From the NCBI RefSeq assembly GCF_047030795.1, contig NZ_JBKYIC010000006.1: a stretch of 64,000 nucleotides of DNA, one strand, 5' to 3'. Source of the stretch: Frisingicoccus sp902471845 (GTDB lineage Bacteria > Bacillota > Clostridia > Lachnospirales > Lachnospiraceae). The notes beneath the pieces are model-generated. The model was not told where the DNA came from. It searched no databases and saw nothing but the letters and a program-made list of their open reading frames with translations. This document shows positions 1-6,767 of this stretch, in pieces. Made by a program: the position numbers and the translations under genes. How positions within the stretch are numbered: position 1 is the stretch's first letter; each line of letters begins with the position of its first letter.

Positions 1-299
1 TCTCCGTTTTTGGAATCTTCAGAATCAACTTCACATTCTATCTTGTAAATTCGACGGTTCCAGTTTTCCACTCCAACACTATACATCGAACGAAACGAGC
101 CATTCGACAACTCCGCCTGGTTTCCGGTTTTATCAAAAGTTTCGCCGGTTTCCTCAGTATCGACCACATCTCCTGCTTCAATGGTCATCCCACTCTCTGT
201 CTCACTACTCGTCTCATCGGCGTACACTGCCATACCTGCAAATAACAGGCAGACACACAAGCACACAACTCCCTTTCGCAAAATCCCTTTTATCTTCAT
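1..299 (-). CDS. Secreted protein, N-terminal part (cut by window edge)
   Basis: The start is visible but the gene runs off the left edge, so only about 99 residues can be read. The protein opens with a classical signal peptide: Lys/Arg-rich residues 1-10, then a hydrophobic core (VVCLCVCLLFAGMAVYA), with a likely cut near the A-D at residues 27-28. An acidic Ser/Thr/Glu-rich linker follows. I do not recognise the family. Its ATG overlaps the TGA stop of the upstream HAD gene (ATGA), and a GGGGAGG ribosome-binding site sits 8 nt upstream, so translation is probably coupled. The exported location is a confident inference; the function is unknown. Confidence 0.75.
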   Translation of the reverse strand, partial: MKIKGILRKGVVCLCVCLLFAGMAVYADETSSETESGMTIEAGDVVDTEETGETFDKTGNQAELSNGSFRSMYSVGVENWNRRIYKIECEVDSEDSKNG

Positions 300-1003
300 A
301 ATGATACCTCCCCGGCAGCCTCTCCTGTCAGCATTTCAGCTAATTCACCGACTGACGATACTACCGCATCCGCGCCGGCCTCTGTCAGTTCCTCTCTGCT
401 GCCATATCCGTATAATACACCAATCGAAGTAATCCGGTTCTTCCTGGCGCCGATCACATCATGTTCCCGGTCACCGATCATCACCATCTCTTCTGCCGTA
501 TACTTTTGTTTCTGTTTTTCCCCAAGAAGCTGAACTGCCCAGGCGATGACCTCCCCTTTATCGGTCCGCTCTCCACTCATCATACTTCCGGAGATAAAAT
601 CAAAGTCCCCATCAAGCTCAAAATGTTCTAAAATCTGCTTCGCATAAACTTCAGGTTTTGATGTGGCAAGGCCAACGACCTTTCCCTTAGCTTTCAATGT
701 GCCCAGAAGTTGCTTGATTCCATCATAAACCTGATTTTCAAAAATGCCTCTGTCCCGGAAATACTCCCTGTACAGGGACACGGCCCGCTCTGCCTCATTC
801 TTGTCAAATCCATAATAATTCTCGAAAGACTGCATTAAGGGCGGCCCGATAAATTTATAAAGCTCGCTTCTGTCCGATACGATAATTCCATATTTTTCAA
901 GAGCATACATCACCGAATTGGTTATTCCAACTCCCGGATCCGTCAAGGTGCCGTCCAGATCAAAAAGAATTACCTTTTTCTTATTCCACTCTATTAATGA
1001 CAT
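296..1003 (-). CDS. HAD-family hydrolase, phosphoglycolate phosphatase-like
   Basis: A cytoplasmic phosphatase of the haloacid dehalogenase superfamily, 235 residues, the usual length for the Gph/PgmB-like group. Motif I is FDLDGTLTDPG near residue 14, with the nucleophile Asp and the DxD acid/base. Motif II is the ATSKP segment near residue 113. Motif IV is MIGDREHDVIGARKN near residue 175, with the Mg-binding acids. The helical cap lies between motifs I and II. The substrate cannot be told from sequence; small phosphorylated sugars or phosphoglycolate are family possibilities. The gene is probably transcribed from its own extended -10 promoter, and its stop overlaps the start of the secreted-protein gene. 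Confidence 0.85.
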   Translation of the reverse strand: MSLIEWNKKKVILFDLDGTLTDPGVGITNSVMYALEKYGIIVSDRSELYKFIGPPLMQSFENYYGFDKNEAERAVSLYREYFRDRGIFENQVYDGIKQLLGTLKAKGKVVGLATSKPEVYAKQILEHFELDGDFDFISGSMMSGERTDKGEVIAWAVQLLGEKQKQKYTAEEMVMIGDREHDVIGARKNRITSIGVLYGYGSREELTEAGADAVVSSVGELAEMLTGEAAGEVSL

Positions 1004-1033
1004 AAAAATATCACCTTTCCAAATAATACCTAC

Positions 1034-1042
1034 AGTATACCA
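1034..1042 (-). promoter_or_regulatory. Extended -10 promoter for the HAD gene
   Basis: On the minus strand TGG directly precedes TATACT, giving an extended -10 box about 31 nt before the HAD start codon. No good -35 box is visible, which fits an extended -10 promoter. A 9-bp inverted repeat (ATCACCTTT at 1010-1018, AAAGGTGAT at 1066-1074) brackets the promoter; its right arm overlaps the HAD ribosome-binding region, so it may be coincidental. Confidence 0.45.
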
Positions 1043-1089
1043 TGATTTCCGTAAAATATCATTGAAAAGGTGATTTTGTTCATAATTTC

Positions 1090-1518
1090 TTAAATTGAAA
1101 AATTATTTTCCTGAGCCTGCTGAATCAAATCTTCTAAAGTCACACTGTCCACATAATTATTGATTACATCTGCCAGCCCTTCCCAAAACCCCAGGGTTAA
1201 ACATTCCGCGGCCCTTGGGCATTGATTAATGTCATCCTCCAAACAGGCAATCGGCGCCAGACTTCCCTCGGCTGTCCGAAGAATATCCCCGACCGTATAA
1301 GCAGATGGTGCTTTTGCCAGGCGGTAACCGCCCCCGGCTCCCCGGACACTCCGAACATATCCGGCTTTACTCAAAAGATTCATAACCTGCTCCAGATACT
1401 TAATCGTAATTCCCTGACGACTGGAAATATCCTTTAATGGAATCAAAGTTCCTTCATCGTGCATTGCCAAATCCAACATTGTACGCAATGCATAACGCCC
1501 CTTTGTTGAAATTTTCAT
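1090..1518 (-). CDS. Rrf2-family transcriptional regulator with three Cys
   Basis: A 142-residue DNA-binding protein of the Rrf2 family, which includes IscR, NsrR and CymR. The N-terminal winged helix-turn-helix starts with the family signature MKISTKGRYALR, and the wing carries SVRGAGGGYRLAK. Cys92, Cys100 and Cys106 lie in the loop where IscR and NsrR ligate a Fe-S cluster, though the spacing here is C-x7-C-x5-C rather than IscR's. I infer a redox-, iron- or NO-sensing regulator. No cysteine desulfurase gene is adjacent, so the target genes are unclear. A perfect palindrome over its own -10 box suggests autoregulation. Confidence 0.9.
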   Translation of the reverse strand: MKISTKGRYALRTMLDLAMHDEGTLIPLKDISSRQGITIKYLEQVMNLLSKAGYVRSVRGAGGGYRLAKAPSAYTVGDILRTAEGSLAPIACLEDDINQCPRAAECLTLGFWEGLADVINNYVDSVTLEDLIQQAQENNFSI

Positions 1519-1546
1519 TATACACCCCTCTTTATTCCCACTATTT

Positions 1547-1582
1547 TACAATATTGTACTATATTTTGATTTTTACCGTCAA
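1547..1582 (-). promoter_or_regulatory. Promoter and palindromic operator of the Rrf2 gene
   Basis: On the minus strand TTGACG (1577-1582) and TACAAT (1553-1558) are separated by 18 nt, a good sigma-A promoter. The -10 box lies inside the perfect 12-bp palindrome TACAATATTGTA (1547-1558). A dimeric Rrf2 protein bound there would block polymerase, so negative autoregulation is the simple reading. The start codon is about 29 nt further on. Confidence 0.6.
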
Positions 1583-1716
1583 GAGTAAACCACCAATTCC
1601 TACTCATAAACTATGTTCGCCACAAAAGTTAAAATATATTCGACTTTTGGTCATGTGTATGATATTCTGATGCCAAAGATGATTCTACGTCAAAAAATAA
1701 TGATTGGAGGAAAACC

Positions 1717-2025
1717 ATGATGAAACATACATTATATTTTTACAGGGAACCGGGAGCCAATTTTATTGTCATCCATACATTTCTGGAAAACGGCAGTATT
1801 TTATGTCATGCAGTCTCTGAGGGCGAACATGGCCTGGATTTAAATATCCGAGAAGGCCACGATGAAAACCGGATACAAAATGAACTGAAAGAAATCGTAA
1901 AAGCAGCAGACATCACTGCCTGGGATGAATTCGATGAAGAAGATGAATTCGAACTGACCCATGTCGAAACATGCATGGGCCCTGTGACAAAAGACTATTC
2001 CTTTTCTTTTGAATGGGAGGATTAA
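1717..2025 (+). CDS. Small acidic protein of unknown function
   Basis: A 102-residue soluble protein with no signal peptide or membrane segment. It is strongly acidic towards the C-terminus (for example WDEFDEEDEFEL) and ends FSFEWED. I do not recognise a family. A GGAGG ribosome-binding site precedes tandem ATG codons at 1717 and 1720, and either could be the start. It is followed 77 bp later by the His-rich YmaF-like gene on the same strand, so the two may be co-transcribed. The predicted strand-rich N-terminal half (LYFYREPGANFIVIHTF) suggests a compact alpha/beta fold. Coding is supported by the ribosome-binding site and open frame, not by homology. Confidence 0.65.
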   Translation: MMKHTLYFYREPGANFIVIHTFLENGSILCHAVSEGEHGLDLNIREGHDENRIQNELKEIVKAADITAWDEFDEEDEFELTHVETCMGPVTKDYSFSFEWED

Positions 2026-2102
2026 TGTGTTCCCTTTTTCGAGAAGAAGCATAAACTGGTAATGTAACCAGACAAAATAAAATCTCGAAAGGAATTTGTA
2101 TC

Positions 2103-2450
2103 ATGGAAGAAAAAGTTAATCGTAGACCCTGTCCACCAAAACAGCATAATCACGAAGTTTTAGGAAGCGTCCGCATTTCCGGCTGCTGTGATAATGCGCA
2201 TAACCATAGATTTGCAACTGTTTCAGGCGACGCCATCCCTTGCGACGGCAGTCACGTCCATGAAATTAAATTTACTACGGATTCCTGCAATGGCCATGAC
2301 CATGAATTCTGCGGCACTTCCGGCCCGGCCATCGAAGTGGGCTGCGGCCGCCACGTCCATTTCATCAAAGGAACAACGACCCGCGAAGACGGACACAAAC
2401 ATGACTTCATCGCTGCAACTCTGATTGAGAATCCGGTATGTGAGGATTAA
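2103..2450 (+). CDS. YmaF-like His/Cys-rich protein
   Basis: A 115-residue protein with six evenly spaced HxH motifs at about residues 15-17, 33-35, 51-53, 65-67, 84-86 and 98-100, alternating with eight Cys. This matches the YmaF family (PF12788), whose biochemical role is not known. The regular His pairs and short intervening strands suggest a repeated unit of about 17 residues that could bind metal ions. No signal peptide is present, so it is presumably cytoplasmic. An AAAGGA ribosome-binding site lies 10 nt before the ATG. The metal-binding idea is inference from composition. Confidence 0.75.
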   Translation: MEEKVNRRPCPPKQHNHEVLGSVRISGCCDNAHNHRFATVSGDAIPCDGSHVHEIKFTTDSCNGHDHEFCGTSGPAIEVGCGRHVHFIKGTTTREDGHKHDFIAATLIENPVCED

Positions 2451-2473
2451 TCCCCATACAATCTAACAAAAGA

Positions 2474-2495
2474 AGGGCGTCCACACGGACGCCCT
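2474..2495 (-). terminator. Rho-independent terminator
   Basis: A 9-bp GC-rich stem with a 4-nt loop (AGGGCGTCC / GGACGCCCT), followed on the minus strand by a TTCTTTT tract. It lies 6 bp beyond the stop of the lipoprotein gene and probably ends the DMT-transporter/lipoprotein transcript. It may also stop transcripts of the YmaF-like gene from the other side. It is closely related to the hairpin at 4090-4111. Confidence 0.8.
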
Positions 2496-2500
2496 GACCA

Positions 2501-3097
2501 TTACATATCCACTCTGACTTCTGCCACATCCCCTGTAACCCGGGTAAAGATGACATCAAAATATTCCGAATCCCGCTCCACAACATAAGGTATGCTTCCG
2601 CTCGCTTTTTCTCCAGGTTTCACTGTCTCTGCTTCACTGACATCATCAAAATACCACAAAAACGGACTCAGTACACCCCTTTTACTGTCGAGAATCTTAA
2701 ATAAATCATATTCAACTTTCACACCCTCTGAAAGAATGGATGAAAAATTGATATTTTCAACTTCGTAATTCAAAAGAATCACTGACTTTTTTTGATTATT
2801 GTGCTTTCTCTCCCACCAGTCTGTTTTTTCAATACCTGTAATGGTAATAAGATAGCTTCCATACTTGGCATCGACCTGAAAAGGTTCGCCGACAGCTACC
2901 GCTTTAAGGCCATTTGGTCCCACTTCTTCACTTTCTCCGTCGACAGCACCGGACGTCTCCGCACTGACCTTCCCGGATGCTTCCACATCAGACTGTGCCT
3001 CCGTCTCCGGTGTCTTTGTCTCTTTTGTTCCATTACTGCAGCCGACCGCTGTCAAACAGATGACACATATCAGCAGCACATTTAATATTCTCTTCAT
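2501..3097 (-). CDS. Predicted lipoprotein, possibly DUF4352-like
   Basis: A 198-residue protein with a type II signal peptide: MKR, a hydrophobic stretch, then the lipobox LTAVGC with Cys20 as the lipidation site. A Thr/Glu/Ser-rich linker runs to about residue 60. The remaining domain, beginning near AVGEPFQVDAKYG, has alternating strands and the phrase ILLNYEVENINFS, reminiscent of DUF4352 immunoglobulin-like domains. That family match is tentative. It should be anchored to the outer face of the membrane. Its ATG overlaps the stop of the upstream DMT transporter gene by 4 bp, which argues for translational coupling. Confidence 0.7.
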   Translation of the reverse strand: MKRILNVLLICVICLTAVGCSNGTKETKTPETEAQSDVEASGKVSAETSGAVDGESEEVGPNGLKAVAVGEPFQVDAKYGSYLITITGIEKTDWWERKHNNQKKSVILLNYEVENINFSSILSEGVKVEYDLFKILDSKRGVLSPFLWYFDDVSEAETVKPGEKASGSIPYVVERDSEYFDVIFTRVTGDVAEVRVDM

Positions 3098-4005
3098 TCT
3101 TCTTTTCCTCCCGTATCCTGTAATTTATCCGGCAGCTCACTGATCAAAGCAGCTCCCAGTACCATGATCGCTCCTGCAATTCCCCCAATTCCAAGCGGCT
3201 CTTTAAGAAACAACGCAGATAAAAGAATGGCCACAATCGGATCGATATAACTAAAAATGGCGATTGTCTGCGCCTCCAGCTCCTTCATTGAACCAAAATA
3301 CAGGGTATAAGAAATCCCCGTATGCAAAATGCCTACAACCGCCAATAATATCACGGCCACCGGCGTCAGGGATAGAACAGACACTTTTTCTGTTAAAACC
3401 GTATAAGGCAACAATACAATGGATGCCGCTGCAAGCTGCATCATCGTCTTATCATAGGCTGAAATGTCTCGAATCTTTTTATTTAGTAAAATAACACTGG
3501 CATAAAACACTGCGGCTCCGATTCCATAAAGAACTCCCCGAAGTTCTCCAGTGCCCGATATTCCTGTATTCCAAATACCTGAAACAAAAATCATGCCGAC
3601 CAGAGCACCTGCAATGCAGAGCATTTTTTTCTTAGTCAACCGCTCCTTAAACAGAAAAGGCGCTGAAATTGTGACAAATACAGGCGCCATATAATAACAA
3701 AGTGTTGCTGTCGCAACGGTTGTAAAATGGTAAGATTCAAAGAGCAGTATCCAGTTTATTCCGATAAAAGCACCGGATAAACACAAATTCAACAGATTTC
3801 TTCGTATAGCTTTCCACGAAATTCCAGGCCCTCTTTTTAACGTAACAACAATCAAAAATACTGTACCAATAACACCCCTCGTCAATGCAATGACACTGGA
3901 TGGTAACGGAATGTATCGAACAAAAATTCCAATCGTGCCGAACACAAGCATCGAAAATATCAGGCTGGCCTTTGCCTTTCTTATCGCTCCCGTCTCATGT
4001 CCCAA
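3094..4005 (-). CDS. DMT-superfamily transporter (EamA family)
   Basis: A 303-residue inner-membrane protein with about ten hydrophobic helices arranged as two EamA repeats, the normal architecture and length for this drug/metabolite transporter group. The first repeat begins FGTIGIFVRYIPLPS near residue 22 and the second begins near AVFYASVILLNKKI at about residue 165. Substrate is not predictable; amino-acid or metabolite export is common in the family. The start appears to be TTG at 4005, preceded by AAAGGGG, because the next in-frame ATG would remove the start of helix 1. It is coupled to the lipoprotein gene by a 4-bp overlap. Confidence 0.85.
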   Translation of the reverse strand: MGHETGAIRKAKASLIFSMLVFGTIGIFVRYIPLPSSVIALTRGVIGTVFLIVVTLKRGPGISWKAIRRNLLNLCLSGAFIGINWILLFESYHFTTVATATLCYYMAPVFVTISAPFLFKERLTKKKMLCIAGALVGMIFVSGIWNTGISGTGELRGVLYGIGAAVFYASVILLNKKIRDISAYDKTMMQLAAASIVLLPYTVLTEKVSVLSLTPVAVILLAVVGILHTGISYTLYFGSMKELEAQTIAIFSYIDPIVAILLSALFLKEPLGIGGIAGAIMVLGAALISELPDKLQDTGGKEE

Positions 4006-4089
4006 AATAACTTTCCCCTTTCAGCAATCTATTGCCCTGTACTATTATACGACAAAAGAAGCCAATTTCCAACAAAATTTTACAAAACA

Positions 4090-4111
4090 AGGGTGTCCAT
4101 ACGGACACCCT
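4090..4111 (-). terminator. Rho-independent terminator related to the one at 2474
   Basis: A 9-bp stem and 4-nt loop (AGGGTGTCC / GGACACCCT) followed on the minus strand by TGTTTTGT. It probably ends transcripts from the GGGtGRT gene, 145 bp upstream. It differs from the hairpin at 2474-2495 by a compensating C-G to T-A pair change and one loop base, so the structure is conserved while the sequence varies. Confidence 0.7.
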
Positions 4112-4255
4112 CGATTCATTCATTAATTTTATAAGTATGTTCCCTCCACTAACCTCTGCCGTCACCTGTCGGCTCGGCCTCGCTAAGGGTCGGGAACGAC
4201 TTTCGCACTAAATTCGAACTTCGCCCGACGGCTCGTTCTCATTAAGTGCTCAATG
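4112..4255. other. Unexplained intergenic segment
   Basis: This 144-bp stretch between the terminator and the GGGtGRT stop codon has no credible reading frame or promoter. It contains GC-rich motifs such as CGGCTCGGCCTCGC and CGCCCGACGGCTCG, unlike the AT-rich intergenic DNA elsewhere. It would be transcribed as a long 3' untranslated region of the GGGtGRT operon. It could be a small dispersed repeat or a remnant. Confidence 0.35.
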
Positions 4256-5266
4256 TCAGAATTTACCAGCTTTGGCAGCTTCTTCCACGCTAACGGCTAC
4301 GGCTACGGTAGCTCCAACCATCGGGTTGTTACCCATACCGATTAAGCCCATCATTTCAACGTGAGCCGGTACGGAAGAGGAACCTGCGAACTGAGCATCG
4401 GAGTGCATACGTCCCATAGTATCTGTCATACCATAGGAAGCAGGGCCTGCTGCCATGTTGTCCGGATGAAGGGTACGGCCTGTACCACCGCCGGAAGCAA
4501 CGGAGAAATATTTTTTGCCCATTTCGATACATTCTTTCTTATATGTACCTGCTACCGGATGCTGGAAACGGGTTGGGTTGGTGGAGTTTCCTGTAATGGA
4601 AACGTCAACGCCCTCTTTGTGCATGATGGCAACACCTTCGGTAACATCGTTGGCGCCATAGCAGTTTACTTTGGAACGAAGTCCTGTGGAGTATGCCTTA
4701 CGGAATACTTCTTTTACTTCGCCTGTATAATAATCCATCTCTGTTTCTACATATGTAAAGCCATTAATTCTGGAAATAATCTGTGCTGCATCCTTTCCAA
4801 GACCATTTAAGATAACACGCAGTGGTTTCTGACGAACTTTGTTTGCCTTTTCAGCAATACCGATAGCGCCTTCTGCAGCAGCAAAGGATTCATGTCCAGC
4901 CAGGAAGCAGAAGCATTCGGTTTCTTCTTCCAGAAGCATCTTTCCAAGGTTACCGTGTCCAAGACCTACTTTACGCTGATCGGCAACGGAACCAGGAATA
5001 CAGAATGCCTGAAGTCCTTCACCAATAGCTGCGGCAGCATCTGCTGCTCTCTTACATCCTTTTTTGATCGCGATAGCAGCACCTACCGTATATGCCCAAC
5101 AAGCATTTTCAAAACAGATCGGCTGGATTTTTTTAACCTGTGCATAAACGTCCAGTCCGGCATCCTTTGTAATCTTTTCTGCTTCTTCGATGGAAGCGAT
5201 ACCATAGCTGTTCAGCACAGAGTTGATTTTATCAATTCTTCTTTCATATGATTCAAATAAAGCCAT
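4256..5266 (-). CDS. GGGtGRT protein
   Basis: A 336-residue protein carrying the family-defining motif GGGTGRT at residues 259-265. This family is found mostly in strict anaerobes, is typically paired with a NifU-like scaffold, and has no established function. No membrane segments are visible. Eight Cys are present (51, 56, 71, 89, 118, 120, 202, 246), including CFENAC and CFC, which could serve Fe-S chemistry; that is inference. The scaffold gene lies 17 bp upstream on the same strand, so the two form an operon. The start is well supported by GAGGAGG upstream of the ATG. Confidence 0.9.
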   Translation of the reverse strand: MALFESYERRIDKINSVLNSYGIASIEEAEKITKDAGLDVYAQVKKIQPICFENACWAYTVGAAIAIKKGCKRAADAAAAIGEGLQAFCIPGSVADQRKVGLGHGNLGKMLLEEETECFCFLAGHESFAAAEGAIGIAEKANKVRQKPLRVILNGLGKDAAQIISRINGFTYVETEMDYYTGEVKEVFRKAYSTGLRSKVNCYGANDVTEGVAIMHKEGVDVSITGNSTNPTRFQHPVAGTYKKECIEMGKKYFSVASGGGTGRTLHPDNMAAGPASYGMTDTMGRMHSDAQFAGSSSVPAHVEMMGLIGMGNNPMVGATVAVAVSVEEAAKAGKF

Positions 5267-5283
5267 TTCTCTTCCTCCTCGAA

Positions 5284-5976
5284 TTATTCTTTTCTAGGGT
5301 CAATAATGCGAACTGCATCGTCTACACGGCCATACTGACCTTTTGCTTTTTCCAATGCCGTATTTGCATCGTCACCGGCTTTGATGAAATCCATCATCTT
5401 TCCGAAATTGATGAACTGATAACCAATAATCTGGTCTTCTTCATCCAAAGCGATGCCTGTTACATAACCATCGGTCATTTCAAGATAACGCGGGCCTTTC
5501 TTCAATGTGCCGTACATCGTACCAACCTGAGAACGAAGTCCTTTACCAAGGTCCTCGAGTCCGGCACCAACAGCTAAACCGTCTTCTGAGAAAGCGGACT
5601 GGCTGCGGCCATAAACGATCTGTAAAAACAGTTCTCTCATGGCTGTGTTGATAGCGTCACAAACCAGGTCTGTATTTAATGCTTCAAGAATGGTCAGTCC
5701 AGGAAGGATTTCAGAAGCCATAGCGGCTGAATGGGTCATACCGGAACATCCGATGGTCTCTACCAGCGCTTCCTGAATGATACCGTCTTTAACGTTCAAT
5801 GTTAATTTGCAGGTTCCCTGCTGAGGTGCACACCAGCCAATACCGTGTGTAAACCCGGAAATATCTTTAATTTCCTTTGCTTTTACCCATTTCGCTTCTT
5901 CCGGAATCGGCGCTGCACCATGGGCAACACCCTGGGCCACCGGGCACATCATTTCTACTTCATGTGAATAAATCAT
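5284..5976 (-). CDS. NifU-like iron-sulfur cluster assembly scaffold
   Basis: A 230-residue protein related to the IscU/NifU N-terminal scaffold family, in the longer form that accompanies GGGtGRT proteins. Candidate ligand Cys lie in GIGWCAPQQGTCK (about residues 49-56), TIGCSGMTHS (about 77) and LVCDAI (about 105), similar in order to the three conserved scaffold Cys. The C-terminal 90 residues are an extra domain not found in short IscU. It likely holds or transfers Fe-S clusters to or with the GGGtGRT protein. It is the first gene of the pair, with AAAGGAG upstream of the ATG and a promoter candidate about 50 bp upstream. Confidence 0.85.
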   Translation of the reverse strand: MIYSHEVEMMCPVAQGVAHGAAPIPEEAKWVKAKEIKDISGFTHGIGWCAPQQGTCKLTLNVKDGIIQEALVETIGCSGMTHSAAMASEILPGLTILEALNTDLVCDAINTAMRELFLQIVYGRSQSAFSEDGLAVGAGLEDLGKGLRSQVGTMYGTLKKGPRYLEMTDGYVTGIALDEEDQIIGYQFINFGKMMDFIKAGDDANTALEKAKGQYGRVDDAVRIIDPRKE

Positions 5977-6023
5977 TTTAGAACTCCTTTCAATATATGG
6001 TGAGTATTCATTGTTAAAATGAT

Positions 6024-6051
6024 ATCATAGTTATATTTATTGTCTCACAAA
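6024..6051 (-). promoter_or_regulatory. Promoter candidate for the scaffold/GGGtGRT operon
   Basis: On the minus strand TTTGTG and TATGAT are separated by 16 nt. A perfect 10-bp palindrome, ATGATATCAT (6019-6028), overlaps the -10 box and could be an operator. The preceding gene ends about 35 bp upstream with no obvious terminator, so read-through is also possible. Confidence 0.4.
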
Positions 6052-6086
6052 ACCCGGATTTCGTCCAGCGTTTTGATACAATTTTA

Positions 6087-6758
6087 TCATACAATTTTCT
6101 TTTGAATAACCTCTCCCGTATTCTTAAAAATACTCCGGGCCGGAACGAAACCACGTACCATGGATGTCGGATATACATTGGATTCCCGTCCGATGACGGT
6201 CCCCGGATTCAGCACGGCATTACAGCCCACTTCCACGTTATCACCGAGCATGGCTCCGAATTTCTTTAATCCGGTTTCAATCCGCTCGCTGCCGGCCGAA
6301 ACCTTTACAAGCATTTTATCGGCTTTCACATTTGAAGTGATGGAGCCGGCACCCATATGGGCTTTATAACCCAAAATTGAATCGCCTACATAGTTATAAT
6401 GCGGCACCTGCACCTTATTAAATAACACAACATTTTTAAGCTCTGTGGAATTTCCCACAACGGCGCCTTCACCGACAATGGCATTCCCCCGAATAAAAGC
6501 ACAATGACGGACTTCCGCCTCTTTACCGATAATGGCCGGTCCATGCACATAGGCCGAAGGAAATACGGTGGCACTTTTGGCAATCCATACATCTTCACCC
6601 ACCTGGTCATACTCATCCTCTGGCAGTGTCGGGCCTAATTTTAAAATAAATTCTCCGATTTTCGGAAGGACCTGCCACGGATAATCCAAACCATCAAACA
6701 AATCAGCGGCAATGGTTTCCTCCAGACTATATAAGTTTTTAATCATTAAACCTTCCAT
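6087..6758 (-). CDS. Left-handed beta-helix (hexapeptide repeat) protein, GlmU C-terminal-like
   Basis: A 223-residue protein made almost entirely of hexapeptide repeats (for example IIGKEAEV, IVGEGAVV and VIGRESNV) from about residue 50 to 205. This is the parallel beta-helix of sugar-nucleotide acyltransferases and resembles the acetyltransferase half of GlmU. The nucleotidyltransferase half is absent. The ribosome-binding site AGGAGA overlaps the glmS stop codon 9 bp upstream, so the two are coupled. Placement behind GlmS suggests a role in amino-sugar metabolism, perhaps acetylation of glucosamine phosphate. The reaction is not proven by any residue I can identify. Confidence 0.8.
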   Translation of the reverse strand: MEGLMIKNLYSLEETIAADLFDGLDYPWQVLPKIGEFILKLGPTLPEDEYDQVGEDVWIAKSATVFPSAYVHGPAIIGKEAEVRHCAFIRGNAIVGEGAVVGNSTELKNVVLFNKVQVPHYNYVGDSILGYKAHMGAGSITSNVKADKMLVKVSAGSERIETGLKKFGAMLGDNVEVGCNAVLNPGTVIGRESNVYPTSMVRGFVPARSIFKNTGEVIQKKIV

Positions 6759-6767
6759 GATTCTCTC

